64,000 nt of DNA from the NCBI RefSeq assembly GCF_003586445.1, contig NZ_CP030028.1, positions 882,501 to 946,500 of the forward strand. The letters are read 5' to 3'. The notes under the pieces are model-generated. The model did not search any database and had not been told where the DNA came from. It was given only the letters and a program-made list of their open reading frames with translations. The first letter of the stretch is position 1. Each line of letters starts with the position of its first letter. A program made the position numbers and the translations under genes. This document shows, in pieces, positions 8,314 to 18,212 of this stretch. The DNA is from Bacillus sp. Y1 (lineage in GTDB: Bacteria; Bacillota; Bacilli; Bacillales; Cytobacillaceae).

Positions 8314-9606
8314 ATGAAGTTTCCTAAAGAACCTATAAAGTATAAATTATATGACGAATCGATTATTCACGATGAAAATAAGTGGAACATCAATAATTCT
8401 CATGACCCAGCTAGCTTCAAGGATGGTGATACGTACTATGTATTTTCTACGGATGCGAAGTATGGTGGACCTCCAACTGGTGGGATTCAAATCCGGAAAT
8501 CAAAGGATTTAATAGAATGGGAGTTTGTTGGTCATGCGTTCGATGAAATACCAAAAGATGCTTACGATTGGACGGGGGCTAAGGGTCTCTGGGCGCCGGA
8601 AGTAGCCAAGTTCGGTGACACTTACTATCTTTACTATGCAGCTTCACAATTCGGGAAAACTCAGTCGTTTATTGGAGTTGCAACAAGTCAAAGTATTGAA
8701 GGGCCATGGCAGGATCAGGGGGAGGTAGTGAAATCGCAGCAGGATGTACCTGGACCCAATGCGATTGATCCGAATATTACTTTTGACCGTGGCGGAAATC
8801 CATGGTTAGTCTATGGAAGCTTCTTTGGTGGATTATATGTTTTCCCTATTGACCCGGCAACAGGAAAAAAACGCGCAGGAAGTAAAGAAATCCTAGTTGC
8901 TAAAAGGCATACCAGTGTAGAGGCTGCGATTGAAGGACCTTATATTGTGTATCATCCTGAATTTGATGAATATTACTTATTCGTTTCTTATGATTCCTTA
9001 TTTAAGAATTATCATATTCGCGTGGGAAGATCTCATTCTATAGAGGGTCCTTATCTTGACTATGATGGGAATGAAATGACCAATTTAGAACTTCCACCAA
9101 ACGAAGTGGGGATGAAGATATTAGGTGGATATAAATTTGGAGATAAGGAAGGCTGGATAGCACCGGGACATAATTCGGTTTTGCAAGATGACAATGATTA
9201 TTATATCGTTCATCACGCAAGAGGAGAGAAGGATCCTCATTGGCATTACTTGCATGTAAGAAAGATCGTATGGACTGAGGATGGTTGGCCACTCGTTTCT
9301 CCTGAGAGATATGCGGGTGAGGAGGAACAGCCTGTTAATCCAAGTCTGATGAATGGAAAATGGGAGTATGTTTGGATGGATAAAAATGAACATGAACTGA
9401 TTCCTTCACGTTCTATAGCTCTTCCTGCTAAGGGTGAAGGGATATGGGAGTATAAAAAAGACAATATTTTTGAAGTTCATTTAGACGAAAAACATTGTGA
9501 GATTATCGTATTACCAGCTTGGGATTGGGAGAATTGGAAGCAAACACTGGTCTTTACGGGTAAAGACCAACAGGGAAATGTCGTCATTGGAAAAAAAGTA
9601 GAGTAG
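8314..9606 (+). CDS. GH43 family arabinanase/arabinosidase, cytoplasmic
   Basis: About 430 aa, paralogous to the preceding GH43 over both the propeller and the C-terminal domain but without any signal sequence. Motifs: NSHDPAS (base Asp), IDPNITF, AAIEGPY (acid Glu), APGHNS. The frame opens at GTG 8305, which overlaps the previous stop and sits on the Shine-Dalgarno; ATG 8314 with AAAGGAGA 8-9 bases upstream is the likely start. This outside/inside enzyme pair suggests that imported arabino-oligosaccharides are cut again in the cytoplasm. Exact mode (endo or exo) cannot be read from sequence. Confidence 0.82.
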   Translation: MKFPKEPIKYKLYDESIIHDENKWNINNSHDPASFKDGDTYYVFSTDAKYGGPPTGGIQIRKSKDLIEWEFVGHAFDEIPKDAYDWTGAKGLWAPEVAKFGDTYYLYYAASQFGKTQSFIGVATSQSIEGPWQDQGEVVKSQQDVPGPNAIDPNITFDRGGNPWLVYGSFFGGLYVFPIDPATGKKRAGSKEILVAKRHTSVEAAIEGPYIVYHPEFDEYYLFVSYDSLFKNYHIRVGRSHSIEGPYLDYDGNEMTNLELPPNEVGMKILGGYKFGDKEGWIAPGHNSVLQDDNDYYIVHHARGEKDPHWHYLHVRKIVWTEDGWPLVSPERYAGEEEQPVNPSLMNGKWEYVWMDKNEHELIPSRSIALPAKGEGIWEYKKDNIFEVHLDEKHCEIIVLPAWDWENWKQTLVFTGKDQQGNVVIGKKVE

Positions 9607-9624
9607 TAGATGGGAGTAGAGGTA

Positions 9625-11874
9625 ATGGAAGTAAATGCATTTAAGTTAAATTGTGTCAAAGTGACTGGTGGACCTCTTAAAGCGGCAATGGATTTGAATA
9701 AGGAGTACTTACTGCAACTTGAACCTGACCGGTTATTATCCCGTTTTAGAGAGTATGCGGGCTTAGAGCCAAAGGCTGAGAATTACGAGGGTTGGGAAGC
9801 GCAAGGGATATCGGGCCATACTCTTGGACACTACTTGTCTGGTTGTGCCATGATGTTTGCCTCTACGGATGATGAGAGATTTTTACACCGTGTGAATTAT
9901 ATGGTAGATGAGTTAGAACAATGTCAACATGCGAATGGCAATGGGTATGTGGGCGGTGTGCCGCGTGGAAAAGAGCTGTTTGAGGAAGTGAAGTCAGGTG
10001 ATATTCGCTCACAAGGTTTTGACTTAAACGGTGGCTGGGTTCCTTTGTATTCTATTCATAAATTATTTGCAGGATTAAGAGATGCTTATCACTTAGCGAA
10101 TAATCAAAAGGCACTACAAGTGGAAGAGAAGTTAGGTTTGTGGTTAGTAGATGTTTTTTCGGACTTAACGCATGACCAAATACAAGAGGTTTTACATTGT
10201 GAATTTGGTGGGATGTCAGAGGTTTTAGCGGATTTAGCTGTTGATACGGCAGATGATCGTTTTTGGAGTTTATCTGAACAATTTCATCATGAAGAAATAC
10301 TTAACCCTCTGGCAAATGTGGTGGATGAGTTAGCAGGTAGGCATGCAAACACACAAATACCAAAAATAGTTGGGGCTGCGCGTCAGTACGAAGTATCACA
10401 AAATCAATCGTACCGGCATATTGCAGAGTTTTTCTGGGAACAAGTCACCAACCATCATTCGTATGTCATAGGTGGTAATAGTATGAATGAACATTTTGGA
10501 GAGTCAGACAAGTTAAATGATCGACTTGGTGCCTTTACATGTGAAACTTGTAATTCCTACAACATGCTCAAGCTTACGAAACATCTCTTTCAATGGAATC
10601 CATTAGCTATTCAGGGAGATTTTTATGAACGTGTTTTATATAACCACATCCTAGCTTCACAGCATCCAACAGAAGGAACGGTTACGTATTTTGTCTCACT
10701 CGATATGGGTGGACACAAAGTGTATAATTCGAAATTTAATGATTTTACCTGTTGTGTTGGCTCTGGAATGGAGAATCACTCAAGCTATGGAAACAATATT
10801 TATTTCTATGGTGAACATTCCCTGTACATTAATCAGTATGTACCATCAACGCTTGATTGGGTGGAGATGGGAGTTACACTACATCAATCCACTGAGTATC
10901 CGAAAGACGGTAAGGTAACGGTAACAATTGATTGCGAAGAGGCAAAGACATTCTCCCTTTCCCTTCGGTTCCCATATTGGGCAGAACAAGGAATGTGTGT
11001 CTTTGTTAATGGAGAAATGTACCTTCATAACAACAAACCTTCAAGTTTTGTTACCATTACTCGAACTTGGCAGCAAGGAGACAAGGTTGAGTTAGTTATG
11101 CCTATGACTTTGCGAATCGAAAAGATGAACGATAACCCAAATCGAATAGCATTTATGAGCGGCCCGCTTGTGTTAGCAGGGGATTTAGGTCCAATTAACG
11201 AGAAAGAACAATCAAAGGATTTGTTGTTTACACCTGTACTTGTGACAAATAATTCTAGTATCACAAATTATATTCATCCAATTGCTGAAAAAAAGCACCA
11301 GTTTCTTATGAAAGAAATCGGTTATCCGCGAAATGTGGAAATGTATCCTTTTTATTTAATGCATGACCGTAGTACAACCGTATATTGGGATGTATTTTCG
11401 GTGGAGAAGTGGCAACAGACGGAAATGGCTTATAAGGCCTCACTTGAAAAAGAACGAGAGCTACAGATGAAGACGGTTGACTTTTTCCAACTTGGTGAAA
11501 TGCAGCCTGAACGAGATCATGAGTTTCAGGGAGAATATGTTGGATTAGGTGTGGAGTCGAATCGTAAGTACAGAGATACATGGCCTAGTGGTTATTTTTC
11601 TTTCTCATTAATGGTAGATTCCGAGTCCTCACAATCGCTAGTTGTTATGTATACAAAAGAAATAGAAACCAAGAAATCCTTTGATTTAAGTATAGATGGG
11701 TATCTTTTGAAAGATGGATTAATAGAATTAGAGGAAATGAACAAGTTTGTACTTGTACGGTATGAGATTCCTCGTTCGGTAACAGAGAACAAGACAAGTG
11801 TAAGAATCCAATTTAAGGCACATGAAGGCTGTAAAGTACCAAAAGTATTTGCTGTCCGTATGATAAAGAACTGA
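9625..11874 (+). CDS. GH127 beta-L-arabinofuranosidase (DUF1680)
   Basis: About 749 aa, (alpha/alpha)6 barrel followed by beta-sandwich domains, no signal peptide. The Zn/cysteine catalytic signature of the family is complete: CETC (Glu307, Cys309) and the Cys-Cys pair at 376-377 followed by VGSGMENHSSYG. In HypBA1 of Bifidobacterium the equivalent cysteine is the nucleophile on Zn. It releases beta-L-arabinofuranose, as found on hydroxyproline-rich plant glycoproteins. ATG 9625 is preferred over ATG 9610 because GGGAG sits 8 bases before it. It is the last gene before the araB promoter; no clear terminator follows. Confidence 0.88.
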   Translation: MEVNAFKLNCVKVTGGPLKAAMDLNKEYLLQLEPDRLLSRFREYAGLEPKAENYEGWEAQGISGHTLGHYLSGCAMMFASTDDERFLHRVNYMVDELEQCQHANGNGYVGGVPRGKELFEEVKSGDIRSQGFDLNGGWVPLYSIHKLFAGLRDAYHLANNQKALQVEEKLGLWLVDVFSDLTHDQIQEVLHCEFGGMSEVLADLAVDTADDRFWSLSEQFHHEEILNPLANVVDELAGRHANTQIPKIVGAARQYEVSQNQSYRHIAEFFWEQVTNHHSYVIGGNSMNEHFGESDKLNDRLGAFTCETCNSYNMLKLTKHLFQWNPLAIQGDFYERVLYNHILASQHPTEGTVTYFVSLDMGGHKVYNSKFNDFTCCVGSGMENHSSYGNNIYFYGEHSLYINQYVPSTLDWVEMGVTLHQSTEYPKDGKVTVTIDCEEAKTFSLSLRFPYWAEQGMCVFVNGEMYLHNNKPSSFVTITRTWQQGDKVELVMPMTLRIEKMNDNPNRIAFMSGPLVLAGDLGPINEKEQSKDLLFTPVLVTNNSSITNYIHPIAEKKHQFLMKEIGYPRNVEMYPFYLMHDRSTTVYWDVFSVEKWQQTEMAYKASLEKERELQMKTVDFFQLGEMQPERDHEFQGEYVGLGVESNRKYRDTWPSGYFSFSLMVDSESSQSLVVMYTKEIETKKSFDLSIDGYLLKDGLIELEEMNKFVLVRYEIPRSVTENKTSVRIQFKAHEGCKVPKVFAVRMIKN

Positions 11875-11924
11875 TTTTTAAACAATTTTGTCAAATAAAC
11901 TTTAATATTTTTTTATAAATACCA

Positions 11925-11952
11925 TTGAAAAAATGAGGATAGGTGGTACAAT
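11925..11952 (+). promoter_or_regulatory. SigA promoter of the araBDA operon
   Basis: TTGAAA (11925-11930), 16-base spacer, TACAAT (11947-11952). The first AraR-like box starts about 10 bases downstream, covering the expected transcription start. Confidence 0.7.
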
Positions 11953-11961
11953 CAAGTTAAA

Positions 11962-11977
11962 GGTTATGCGTACAAGT
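11962..11977. promoter_or_regulatory. Candidate AraR operator, proximal copy of an inverted pair
   Basis: Contains TTATGCGTACAAG (11964-11976), the exact inverse of CTTGTACGCATAA at 12050-12062. The two are centred 86 bases apart, a layout suited to cooperative binding by looping as described for B. subtilis AraR. Confidence 0.6.
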
Positions 11978-12010
11978 TGGAGAAAAAATAATGAAAACAG
12001 CCAACTTGTA
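11971..12010 (+). other. Leader hairpin in the araB 5' untranslated region
   Basis: Perfect 10-bp stem TACAAGTTGG (11971-11980) with CCAACTTGTA (12001-12010) and a 20-base A-rich loop. The left arm overlaps the operator. Confidence 0.5.
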
Positions 12011-12048
12011 AGGTTGATTGTAAAGGATTACATATAAAGTCTCTATTA

Positions 12049-12064
12049 TCTTGTACGCATAACA
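12049..12064. promoter_or_regulatory. Candidate AraR operator, distal copy
   Basis: CTTGTACGCATAA (12050-12062), inverted relative to the box at 11964. Further down, GATGAT..ATCATC followed by T5 (about 12101-12137) could be a weak leader terminator. Confidence 0.6.
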
Positions 12065-12145
12065 TAATATTCTAAGTAGAAAAAGTTGCATTTTAATCCG
12101 ATGATGGATATATAAGACAAGTCTCGGATCATCTTTTTATCTTAA

Positions 12146-12159
12146 TGTAAACGCATTCT
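12146..12159. promoter_or_regulatory. Candidate cre (CcpA) site before araB
   Basis: TGTAAACGCATTCT, close to the cre consensus, located about 20 bases before the araB start in the leader; a roadblock position. Confidence 0.55.
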
Positions 12160-12181
12160 TTCTAAGGGCAGGGTGATGTTA

Positions 12182-13876
12182 ATGGGTAAGTATTCAATCG
12201 GTGTTGATTATGGAACACAGTCGGGAAGAGCGGTACTTGTCGAGATTGGAACAGGCAAGGAAGTAGCAACGGCTGTCAAACCTTATACGCATGGTGTGAT
12301 GGATGAGTTTTTACCAGATGGAACGACGAAGTTAGAGCATGACTGGGCACTTCAGCATCCATCAGATTATTTAGAAGTATTACAGATTACGATTCCAGAA
12401 GTATTAGAGAAAGCTCAAGTTTCACCTGACGATGTAGTTGGGTTGGGTATTGACTTTACAGCTTGTACGGTATTGCCAATTGATGAATTCGGAACTCCGT
12501 TATGCTTAAAGCCAGAATATCGCGCAAATCCCCATAGCTATGTCAAGCTATGGAAACATCATGCAGCACAGGATGAAGCGAATCGTTTGAATGAAATTGC
12601 TGAACAGCGTGGAGAAGCATTCCTAAAGCGTTATGGTGGAAAGATTTCCTCTGAATGGATGATTCCAAAGGTATGGCAAATTTTAAATGAAGCACCAGAT
12701 ATATATGAAGCGGCCGATCAAATTTTAGAAGCAACAGACTGGGTCATTTACCAGTTAACAGGTGAAATTAACCGTAATAGTTGTACGGCGGGCTATAAAG
12801 CTATCTGGCATAAGCAAGAAGGGTATCCATCTAAAGATTTCTTTAAAGCATTAGATCCTAGATTAGAGAATGTAGTAGAAGAAAAGCTATCTACTAAAAT
12901 AGTTCCAATTGGTGCTAAGGCAGGAGAAATTACGGAAGCAGCAGCGAAGCTTACAGGATTAAAGCCTGGTACGGCAGTAGCAGTTGCAAACGTAGATGCA
13001 CACGTTGCCGTGCCAGCTGTAGGAATCACGGAAGCTGGAAAGCTATTAATGATCATGGGAACATCAACTTGTCATATTTTACTAGGAGAAGAAGAACGAA
13101 TGGTTCCGGGTATGTGTGGTGTCGTTGAGGATGGTGTTCTTCCTGGCTTTATGGGGTATGAGGCAGGGCAATCCTGTGTAGGTGACCATTTTGAGTGGTT
13201 TACAGAAAACTGTGTACCTGAAAGCTATCAGGATGAGGCAAAAGCAAAAGGAGTCAATATCCACCAGTTGCTAACAGAAAAGGCTAGCCAGCTGAAAGTG
13301 GGCCAAAGTGGACTACTTGCTCTAGATTGGTGGAATGGAAATCGTTCAACTCTTGTTGACGCGGACTTAACAGGCGTTCTATTAGGATCAACCCTTCTAA
13401 CAAAGCCTGAAGAAATCTACCGTGCGTTAATTGAAGCAACAGCGTATGGAACTAGAATGATCGTTGAGACATTTAGAGAAAATGGAGTACCAGTCGATGA
13501 AGTATATGCAGCAGGAGGAATTGCAGAGAAAAATTCACTAATGATGCAAATCTACTCTGATGTGTTAAATATGGATATCAAAATTTCTGCTTCCTCTCAA
13601 ACACCTGCACTAGGTTCAGCCATGTTTGGAGCAGTAGCAGCTGGAAAAGAACGTGGCGGTTACGACACAATCACAGATGCTGCGAAGGAAATGGGAAGTG
13701 TGAAGGATGAGTTTTACCAACCAAAACTTGAGAATGTGGCTGTTTATAATGTGTTATACAGCGAGTATGCTCGACTTTATGACTACTTCGGTCGTGGAGA
13801 AAACAATGTCATGAAAACTTTGAAAAAGCTTAAGAATGCTAGTTCCTCAGATATGAAGGAGGAAACAGTATGCTAG
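12182..13876 (+). CDS. araB: L-ribulokinase AraB
   Basis: About 564 aa FGGY-family sugar kinase that phosphorylates L-ribulose to L-ribulose-5-phosphate. Seen: N-terminal phosphate loop [25 protein letters not shown] as in other AraB proteins, and the C-terminal ATP-binding AAGGIAEKN and ALGSAMFGA segments. Starts are possible at GTG 12173, ATG 12176 and ATG 12182; ATG 12182 fits best with GGGTGAT upstream and with the usual AraB N-terminus. Overlaps araD by 7 bases, indicating translational coupling. Confidence 0.94.
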   Translation: MGKYSIGVDYGTQSGRAVLVEIGTGKEVATAVKPYTHGVMDEFLPDGTTKLEHDWALQHPSDYLEVLQITIPEVLEKAQVSPDDVVGLGIDFTACTVLPIDEFGTPLCLKPEYRANPHSYVKLWKHHAAQDEANRLNEIAEQRGEAFLKRYGGKISSEWMIPKVWQILNEAPDIYEAADQILEATDWVIYQLTGEINRNSCTAGYKAIWHKQEGYPSKDFFKALDPRLENVVEEKLSTKIVPIGAKAGEITEAAAKLTGLKPGTAVAVANVDAHVAVPAVGITEAGKLLMIMGTSTCHILLGEEERMVPGMCGVVEDGVLPGFMGYEAGQSCVGDHFEWFTENCVPESYQDEAKAKGVNIHQLLTEKASQLKVGQSGLLALDWWNGNRSTLVDADLTGVLLGSTLLTKPEEIYRALIEATAYGTRMIVETFRENGVPVDEVYAAGGIAEKNSLMMQIYSDVLNMDIKISASSQTPALGSAMFGAVAAGKERGGYDTITDAAKEMGSVKDEFYQPKLENVAVYNVLYSEYARLYDYFGRGENNVMKTLKKLKNASSSDMKEETVC

Positions 13877-14565
13877 AACAACTGAAACAAGAGGTGTTAC
13901 AGGCCAATCTAGATCTTCCTAAGCACGGCTTAGTGACATTTACTTGGGGCAATGTGAGTGGAATTGATCGTAAAGAGAACCTAGTTGTCATTAAACCAAG
14001 TGGTATACCGTATGAGGAGTTAAAAGCAGAAGATCTCGTAGTCGTTGATCTAGAAGGAAATATGGTGGAAGGTAATTTACGACCTTCTTCCGATACACCT
14101 ACTCATCTTGCGCTGTATCGTGCATTTCCTTCTATAGGGGGAATTGTTCATACTCACTCCCCTTGGGCAACAAGCTGGGCTCAAGCAGGACGTTGTATCC
14201 CTGCGTTAGGAACGACACATGCAGATTATTTTTACGGAGAAATTCCATGTACAAGAGAGATGACAAAAGAAGAAATTGATCGTGCCTACGAGTTGGAAAC
14301 TGGGAATGTTATCATCGAGACCTTTGCAGTTGGAGGAATCGATCCGGTAGCCATTCCAGGGGTATTAGTGGCAAATCATGCACCGTTTAGCTGGGGGAAG
14401 GATGCCCATCAGGCGGTACATAATGCGGTCGTGCTTGAGGAAGTGGCAAAAATGGCACTGCAAGCGTATCAATTAAATCCAGGTGTTCGTCCAATTGCCC
14501 AAGCGATACTAGATAAACACTATTTAAGAAAGCATGGTGCAAAGGCGTATTACGGGCAAAAGTAA
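13870..14565 (+). CDS. araD: L-ribulose-5-phosphate 4-epimerase AraD
   Basis: 231 aa class II aldolase-fold epimerase giving D-xylulose-5-phosphate. Seen: TWGNVSG phosphate-binding motif, metal-binding histidines in [12 protein letters not shown], the third His in [10 protein letters not shown], and [11 protein letters not shown] 13870 overlaps the end of araB, with GAAGGAGGAAAC upstream. Length is that of the family. Confidence 0.95.
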   Translation: MLEQLKQEVLQANLDLPKHGLVTFTWGNVSGIDRKENLVVIKPSGIPYEELKAEDLVVVDLEGNMVEGNLRPSSDTPTHLALYRAFPSIGGIVHTHSPWATSWAQAGRCIPALGTTHADYFYGEIPCTREMTKEEIDRAYELETGNVIIETFAVGGIDPVAIPGVLVANHAPFSWGKDAHQAVHNAVVLEEVAKMALQAYQLNPGVRPIAQAILDKHYLRKHGAKAYYGQK

Positions 14566-14569
14566 CATT

Positions 14570-14601
14570 ACTTGTACGTATAACTTGTTTGTTTCTATGA
14601 T
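14570..14601 (+). promoter_or_regulatory. Internal promoter and AraR operator before araA
   Basis: AraR box ACTTGTACGTATAACT (14570-14585) matches 13 of 16 positions. TTGTAC inside it (14572-14577) can act as -35, with TATGAT (14596-14601) 18 bases later. The same use of the box as -35 is seen in front of araR. Confidence 0.6.
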
Positions 14602-14636
14602 ATTACTAATACATTTTCTATTTAGGGGGATTTACC

Positions 14637-16115
14637 TTGTTAACGACAAAAGCTTATGAATTTTGGTTTATAACAGGAAGTCAATTATTGTACGGAGAAG
14701 AAGTTTTAAAAGCAGTAGAAAGCAACTCACGTGCAATAGTAGAAGGTTTGGCTGCAAATGTTCCTCATAAACTAGTATTTAAATCTGTAGTAAAGGATGC
14801 AGATGCTATTCGTAAAGTGATGCTTGAAGCGAATGCGGACGATAATTGTGCAGGTATTATTACATGGATGCATACATTTTCTCCTTCGAAAATGTGGATT
14901 GCGGGATTATCCGCACTACAAAAGCCGTTTCTACATCTTGCAACACAATTTAACCGTGATATTCCGTGGGATTCGATTGATATGGATTTCATGAACTTAA
15001 ACCAATCGGCACATGGTGACCGTGAGCATGGATTCATTACTAGTCGATTAAATGTAAAACGTAAGGTGGTTGTAGGTCACTGGGAAAACCAAGAGGTAAG
15101 AGAGCGTGTGGGAAGCTGGATGAGAACAGCAGCAGCTTATTCAGAAAGCCAAATCTTGAAGGTTGCCCGTTTCGGTGACAATATGCGTCAGGTAGCAGTT
15201 ACAGAGGGTGACAAGGTTGAGGCGCAAATTAAATTTGGTTGGACAGTGAATGGTTACGGTGTAGGTGACCTCGTTCAACGAATGAACGATATCTCTGAAC
15301 AAGAAGTAGATCAATTAATGTCAGAATACGAACAGCAGTATACGATTACTCCTGAAGGATTAACTGATGGTCCAATTAGAGAATCCATTCGTTACCAAGC
15401 GAGAATTGAACTTGGCATGAAGGCATTCCTAGAAGAGGGTGGCTACACTGCTTTCACGACTACTTTTGAGGATCTTCACGGTATGCGTCAGCTACCAGGT
15501 TTAGCAGTACAAAGATTAATGGAACAAGGGTACGGCTTTGCTGGTGAAGGGGATTGGAAAACCGCTGCATTGGTACGTTTAATGAAGATTATTGCTGGTA
15601 ATGAACAAACGTCATTCATGGAAGATTACACATACCACTTTGAACCAGGAAATGAAATGGTCCTTGGTGCACATATGCTAGAAGTTTGCCCTACCATTTC
15701 TGCTACACGTCCTAGAATTGAAGTTCATCCGTTAGGTATTGGTGGTAAGGAAGATCCTGCAAGAATCGTGTTTGATGGAATTGGTGGTTCTGCACTAAAT
15801 GCTTCCATCATCGATTTAGGACATCGTTTCCGTCTTTTAGTCAATGAAGTGGATGCGGTTCAACCAGAAAAAGAAATGCCAAAACTTCCAGTTGCGCGAG
15901 TACTGTGGAAGACACAACCTTCGTTAAGCCAAGCGGTAGAAAACTGGATTCATGCGGGAGGAGCTCATCACACTTGCTACTCTTACAAAGTAACTACAGA
16001 ACAATTAAGAGACTTTGCTGAATTAACAGGAATTGAAATGGTTGTCATTAATAACGATACAAAAGCAAATGACTTTAACAATGAATTACGCTGGAACGAA
16101 GTTATTTATCGATAA
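14637..16115 (+). CDS. araA: L-arabinose isomerase AraA
   Basis: 492 aa; converts L-arabinose to L-ribulose with Mn2+. Seen: N-terminal [16 protein letters not shown], the metal/catalytic Glu in [13 protein letters not shown], the second in [11 protein letters not shown], and His in GAHMLEVCP, plus [10 protein letters not shown] near the C-terminus. TTG start at 14637 with AGGGGGA upstream gives the N-terminus usual for Bacillus AraA. It is placed third, after araB and araD, rather than first as in B. subtilis, and it has its own AraR-type promoter. Confidence 0.96.
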   Translation: MLTTKAYEFWFITGSQLLYGEEVLKAVESNSRAIVEGLAANVPHKLVFKSVVKDADAIRKVMLEANADDNCAGIITWMHTFSPSKMWIAGLSALQKPFLHLATQFNRDIPWDSIDMDFMNLNQSAHGDREHGFITSRLNVKRKVVVGHWENQEVRERVGSWMRTAAAYSESQILKVARFGDNMRQVAVTEGDKVEAQIKFGWTVNGYGVGDLVQRMNDISEQEVDQLMSEYEQQYTITPEGLTDGPIRESIRYQARIELGMKAFLEEGGYTAFTTTFEDLHGMRQLPGLAVQRLMEQGYGFAGEGDWKTAALVRLMKIIAGNEQTSFMEDYTYHFEPGNEMVLGAHMLEVCPTISATRPRIEVHPLGIGGKEDPARIVFDGIGGSALNASIIDLGHRFRLLVNEVDAVQPEKEMPKLPVARVLWKTQPSLSQAVENWIHAGGAHHTCYSYKVTTEQLRDFAELTGIEMVVINNDTKANDFNNELRWNEVIYR

Positions 16116-16133
16116 GATCTAATAAATCTAGGT

Positions 16134-16157
16134 GGGGCTATTAGTAATAATAGCCCC
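16134..16157 (+). other. Intercistronic hairpin araA-transketolase
   Basis: GGGGCTATT (16134-16142) pairs with AATAGCCCC (16149-16157), 9 bp, 6-base loop, no T tract. It more likely protects or processes the mRNA than terminates it. Confidence 0.6.
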
Positions 16158-16184
16158 AAATTGTAAGAAAGAGGAGGAACACCC

Positions 16185-18200
16185 TTGAATAATACAGTTG
16201 ATAAACAAACAGTGGAGCATGTAGCCGTCAATGCAATTCGTACACTAGCCATTGATGCAATCGAAAAAGCGAAATCAGGACACCCAGGAATGCCAATGGG
16301 AATGGCTCCTGCAGGTCATGTGTTATGGTCAAAGATTATGAATCATAACCCAGCAAACCCTACATGGTTTAACCGTGATCGATTTGTCCTATCGGCAGGG
16401 CACGGCTCGATGCTGTTATATAGTCTTTTACATTTAAGTGGCTATGGTGTTTCTTTGGACGATCTTAAGCAATTTAGACAGTGGGGAAGCAAGACACCTG
16501 GTCACCCAGAATTCGGTCATACACCAGGAGTAGATGCAACAACAGGTCCATTAGGTCAAGGAATTGCGATGGGTGTAGGAATGGCAATGGCGGAAGCTCA
16601 CTTATCTTCTGTTTATAACCGGGAAGGGTTCTCGCTTGTTAACCACTATACATATGCCATTTGTGGCGACGGTGATTTAATGGAAGGTGTTTCAGCGGAA
16701 GCAGCTTCTCTTGCTGGACATTTAAAGCTTGGTAAATTAGTTGTTATATATGATTCGAACAACATTACATTAGATGGAGAGGCACATCTATCATTCTCGG
16801 AAGATGTTAAAAAGAGATTTGAAGCGTATGGCTGGCAGGTGCTTCGAGTAGAAGAAGAGAATAATCTAGAGGCGATTGAACTAGCCTTATTAGAAGCAAA
16901 AAAGGATACGACAAAACCTACCTTGATTGAAGTAAAGACCACACTAGGATATGGAAGTCCGAACAAAGGTGGGAAGTCTGGGCATCAAGGTACGCATGGA
17001 TCTCCACTCGGAGGGGAAGAGGTCAAGTTAACGAAGGAATTCTTAGGATGGCCGCAGGAAGATTTCTATGTTCCTGACGAAGTAAGTGAATATTGGCTTG
17101 AGGTAAAAAAACGTGGAATGGTGGTTAATCAAGAATGGGATGCCATGTTGAGTCAATATAAGGAAGCTTATCCTGAACTAGCTAAGCAACTGGAGCAAGA
17201 CTTAAAAGGCGAGCTTCCGGAAGGTTGGGATCAAAACGTCCCTGTGTATGAAAAAGGGACTTCCGTTTCAACACGAATTGCCTCTGGCCAGGTGTTAAAT
17301 ACTTTAGCTCAAAGAATACCAAATGTATTTGGTGGATCGGCTGACTTAGAGTCGTCGACTATGACGCACTTGAAGGACTTGGGAAGATTTTCAGCTGAAA
17401 GTTACGAGGGGCGTAATGTGTATTTTGGTGTAAGAGAGTTCGCTATGGGAGCTGCCGTAAATGGATTGGCGCTACACGGAGGAGTAAGGCCATTTGGTTC
17501 TACCTTCTTTGTTTTCTCAGACTATTTAAAACCAGCTATTCGACTTTCTGCCCTAATGAACCTTCCAGCTATTTTTGTGTTTACTCACGATAGCATTTTT
17601 GTAGGAGAAGATGGCCCGACACATGAGCCAATTGAGCAATTATCCGCTCTTAGAGGAATTCCGAATGTGACAGTCCTTCGACCAGCGGATGCGAACGAAA
17701 CGGCAGCAGCTTGGAAGTATGCCGTACAAAATCAAGAAGGTCCAGTTGTTTTAGTGTTAACAAGACAAAACTTAACCGTAAATATTGATGCGAATACAGC
17801 AAACGAACAAATAGCTAAAGGTGCATATATTGCGGCAGATTCTGACAACGGAACTCCAACGGTTCAGTTACTAGCTACTGGATCAGAACTAGATCTAGCT
17901 CTTCGTGTAAAGGCGGAGCTAGACCAAGAAGGAATTTTGGGTCGAGTGATCAGCATGCCTTCTTGGGAGTTGTTTAATAAACAGTCGAAGGAATATCAAG
18001 ACTCTATTTTATCAACTGACAGCAAGTTGGATGTTGCAATTGAACTAGGTTCTCCATTAGGTTGGGCACAGTATGTAGGAAGAGACGGCTTAATTATCGG
18101 GATACCGACATTCGGAGCATCTGCTCCTGGAGATAAAATTGCTAAAGAATATGGCTTTACGGTAAAGAGCATCGTTAACAAAATTAAGGAACGTCTTTAG
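16185..18200 (+). CDS. tkt: Transketolase
   Basis: 671 aa, thiamine-diphosphate enzyme of the non-oxidative pentose phosphate pathway. Seen: [18 protein letters not shown], the ThDP motif [19 protein letters not shown] ending in N (SNNITLDG), pyrimidine domain with [18 protein letters not shown], and the C-terminal domain [11 protein letters not shown] start at 16185 after GAGGAGGAAC. It is embedded between araA and the GH51 gene, so it is probably a second, arabinose-induced copy that clears xylulose-5-phosphate; a housekeeping copy would be expected elsewhere. Confidence 0.94.
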   Translation: MNNTVDKQTVEHVAVNAIRTLAIDAIEKAKSGHPGMPMGMAPAGHVLWSKIMNHNPANPTWFNRDRFVLSAGHGSMLLYSLLHLSGYGVSLDDLKQFRQWGSKTPGHPEFGHTPGVDATTGPLGQGIAMGVGMAMAEAHLSSVYNREGFSLVNHYTYAICGDGDLMEGVSAEAASLAGHLKLGKLVVIYDSNNITLDGEAHLSFSEDVKKRFEAYGWQVLRVEEENNLEAIELALLEAKKDTTKPTLIEVKTTLGYGSPNKGGKSGHQGTHGSPLGGEEVKLTKEFLGWPQEDFYVPDEVSEYWLEVKKRGMVVNQEWDAMLSQYKEAYPELAKQLEQDLKGELPEGWDQNVPVYEKGTSVSTRIASGQVLNTLAQRIPNVFGGSADLESSTMTHLKDLGRFSAESYEGRNVYFGVREFAMGAAVNGLALHGGVRPFGSTFFVFSDYLKPAIRLSALMNLPAIFVFTHDSIFVGEDGPTHEPIEQLSALRGIPNVTVLRPADANETAAAWKYAVQNQEGPVVLVLTRQNLTVNIDANTANEQIAKGAYIAADSDNGTPTVQLLATGSELDLALRVKAELDQEGILGRVISMPSWELFNKQSKEYQDSILSTDSKLDVAIELGSPLGWAQYVGRDGLIIGIPTFGASAPGDKIAKEYGFTVKSIVNKIKERL

Positions 18201-18212
18201 GAGGTAGGATTC

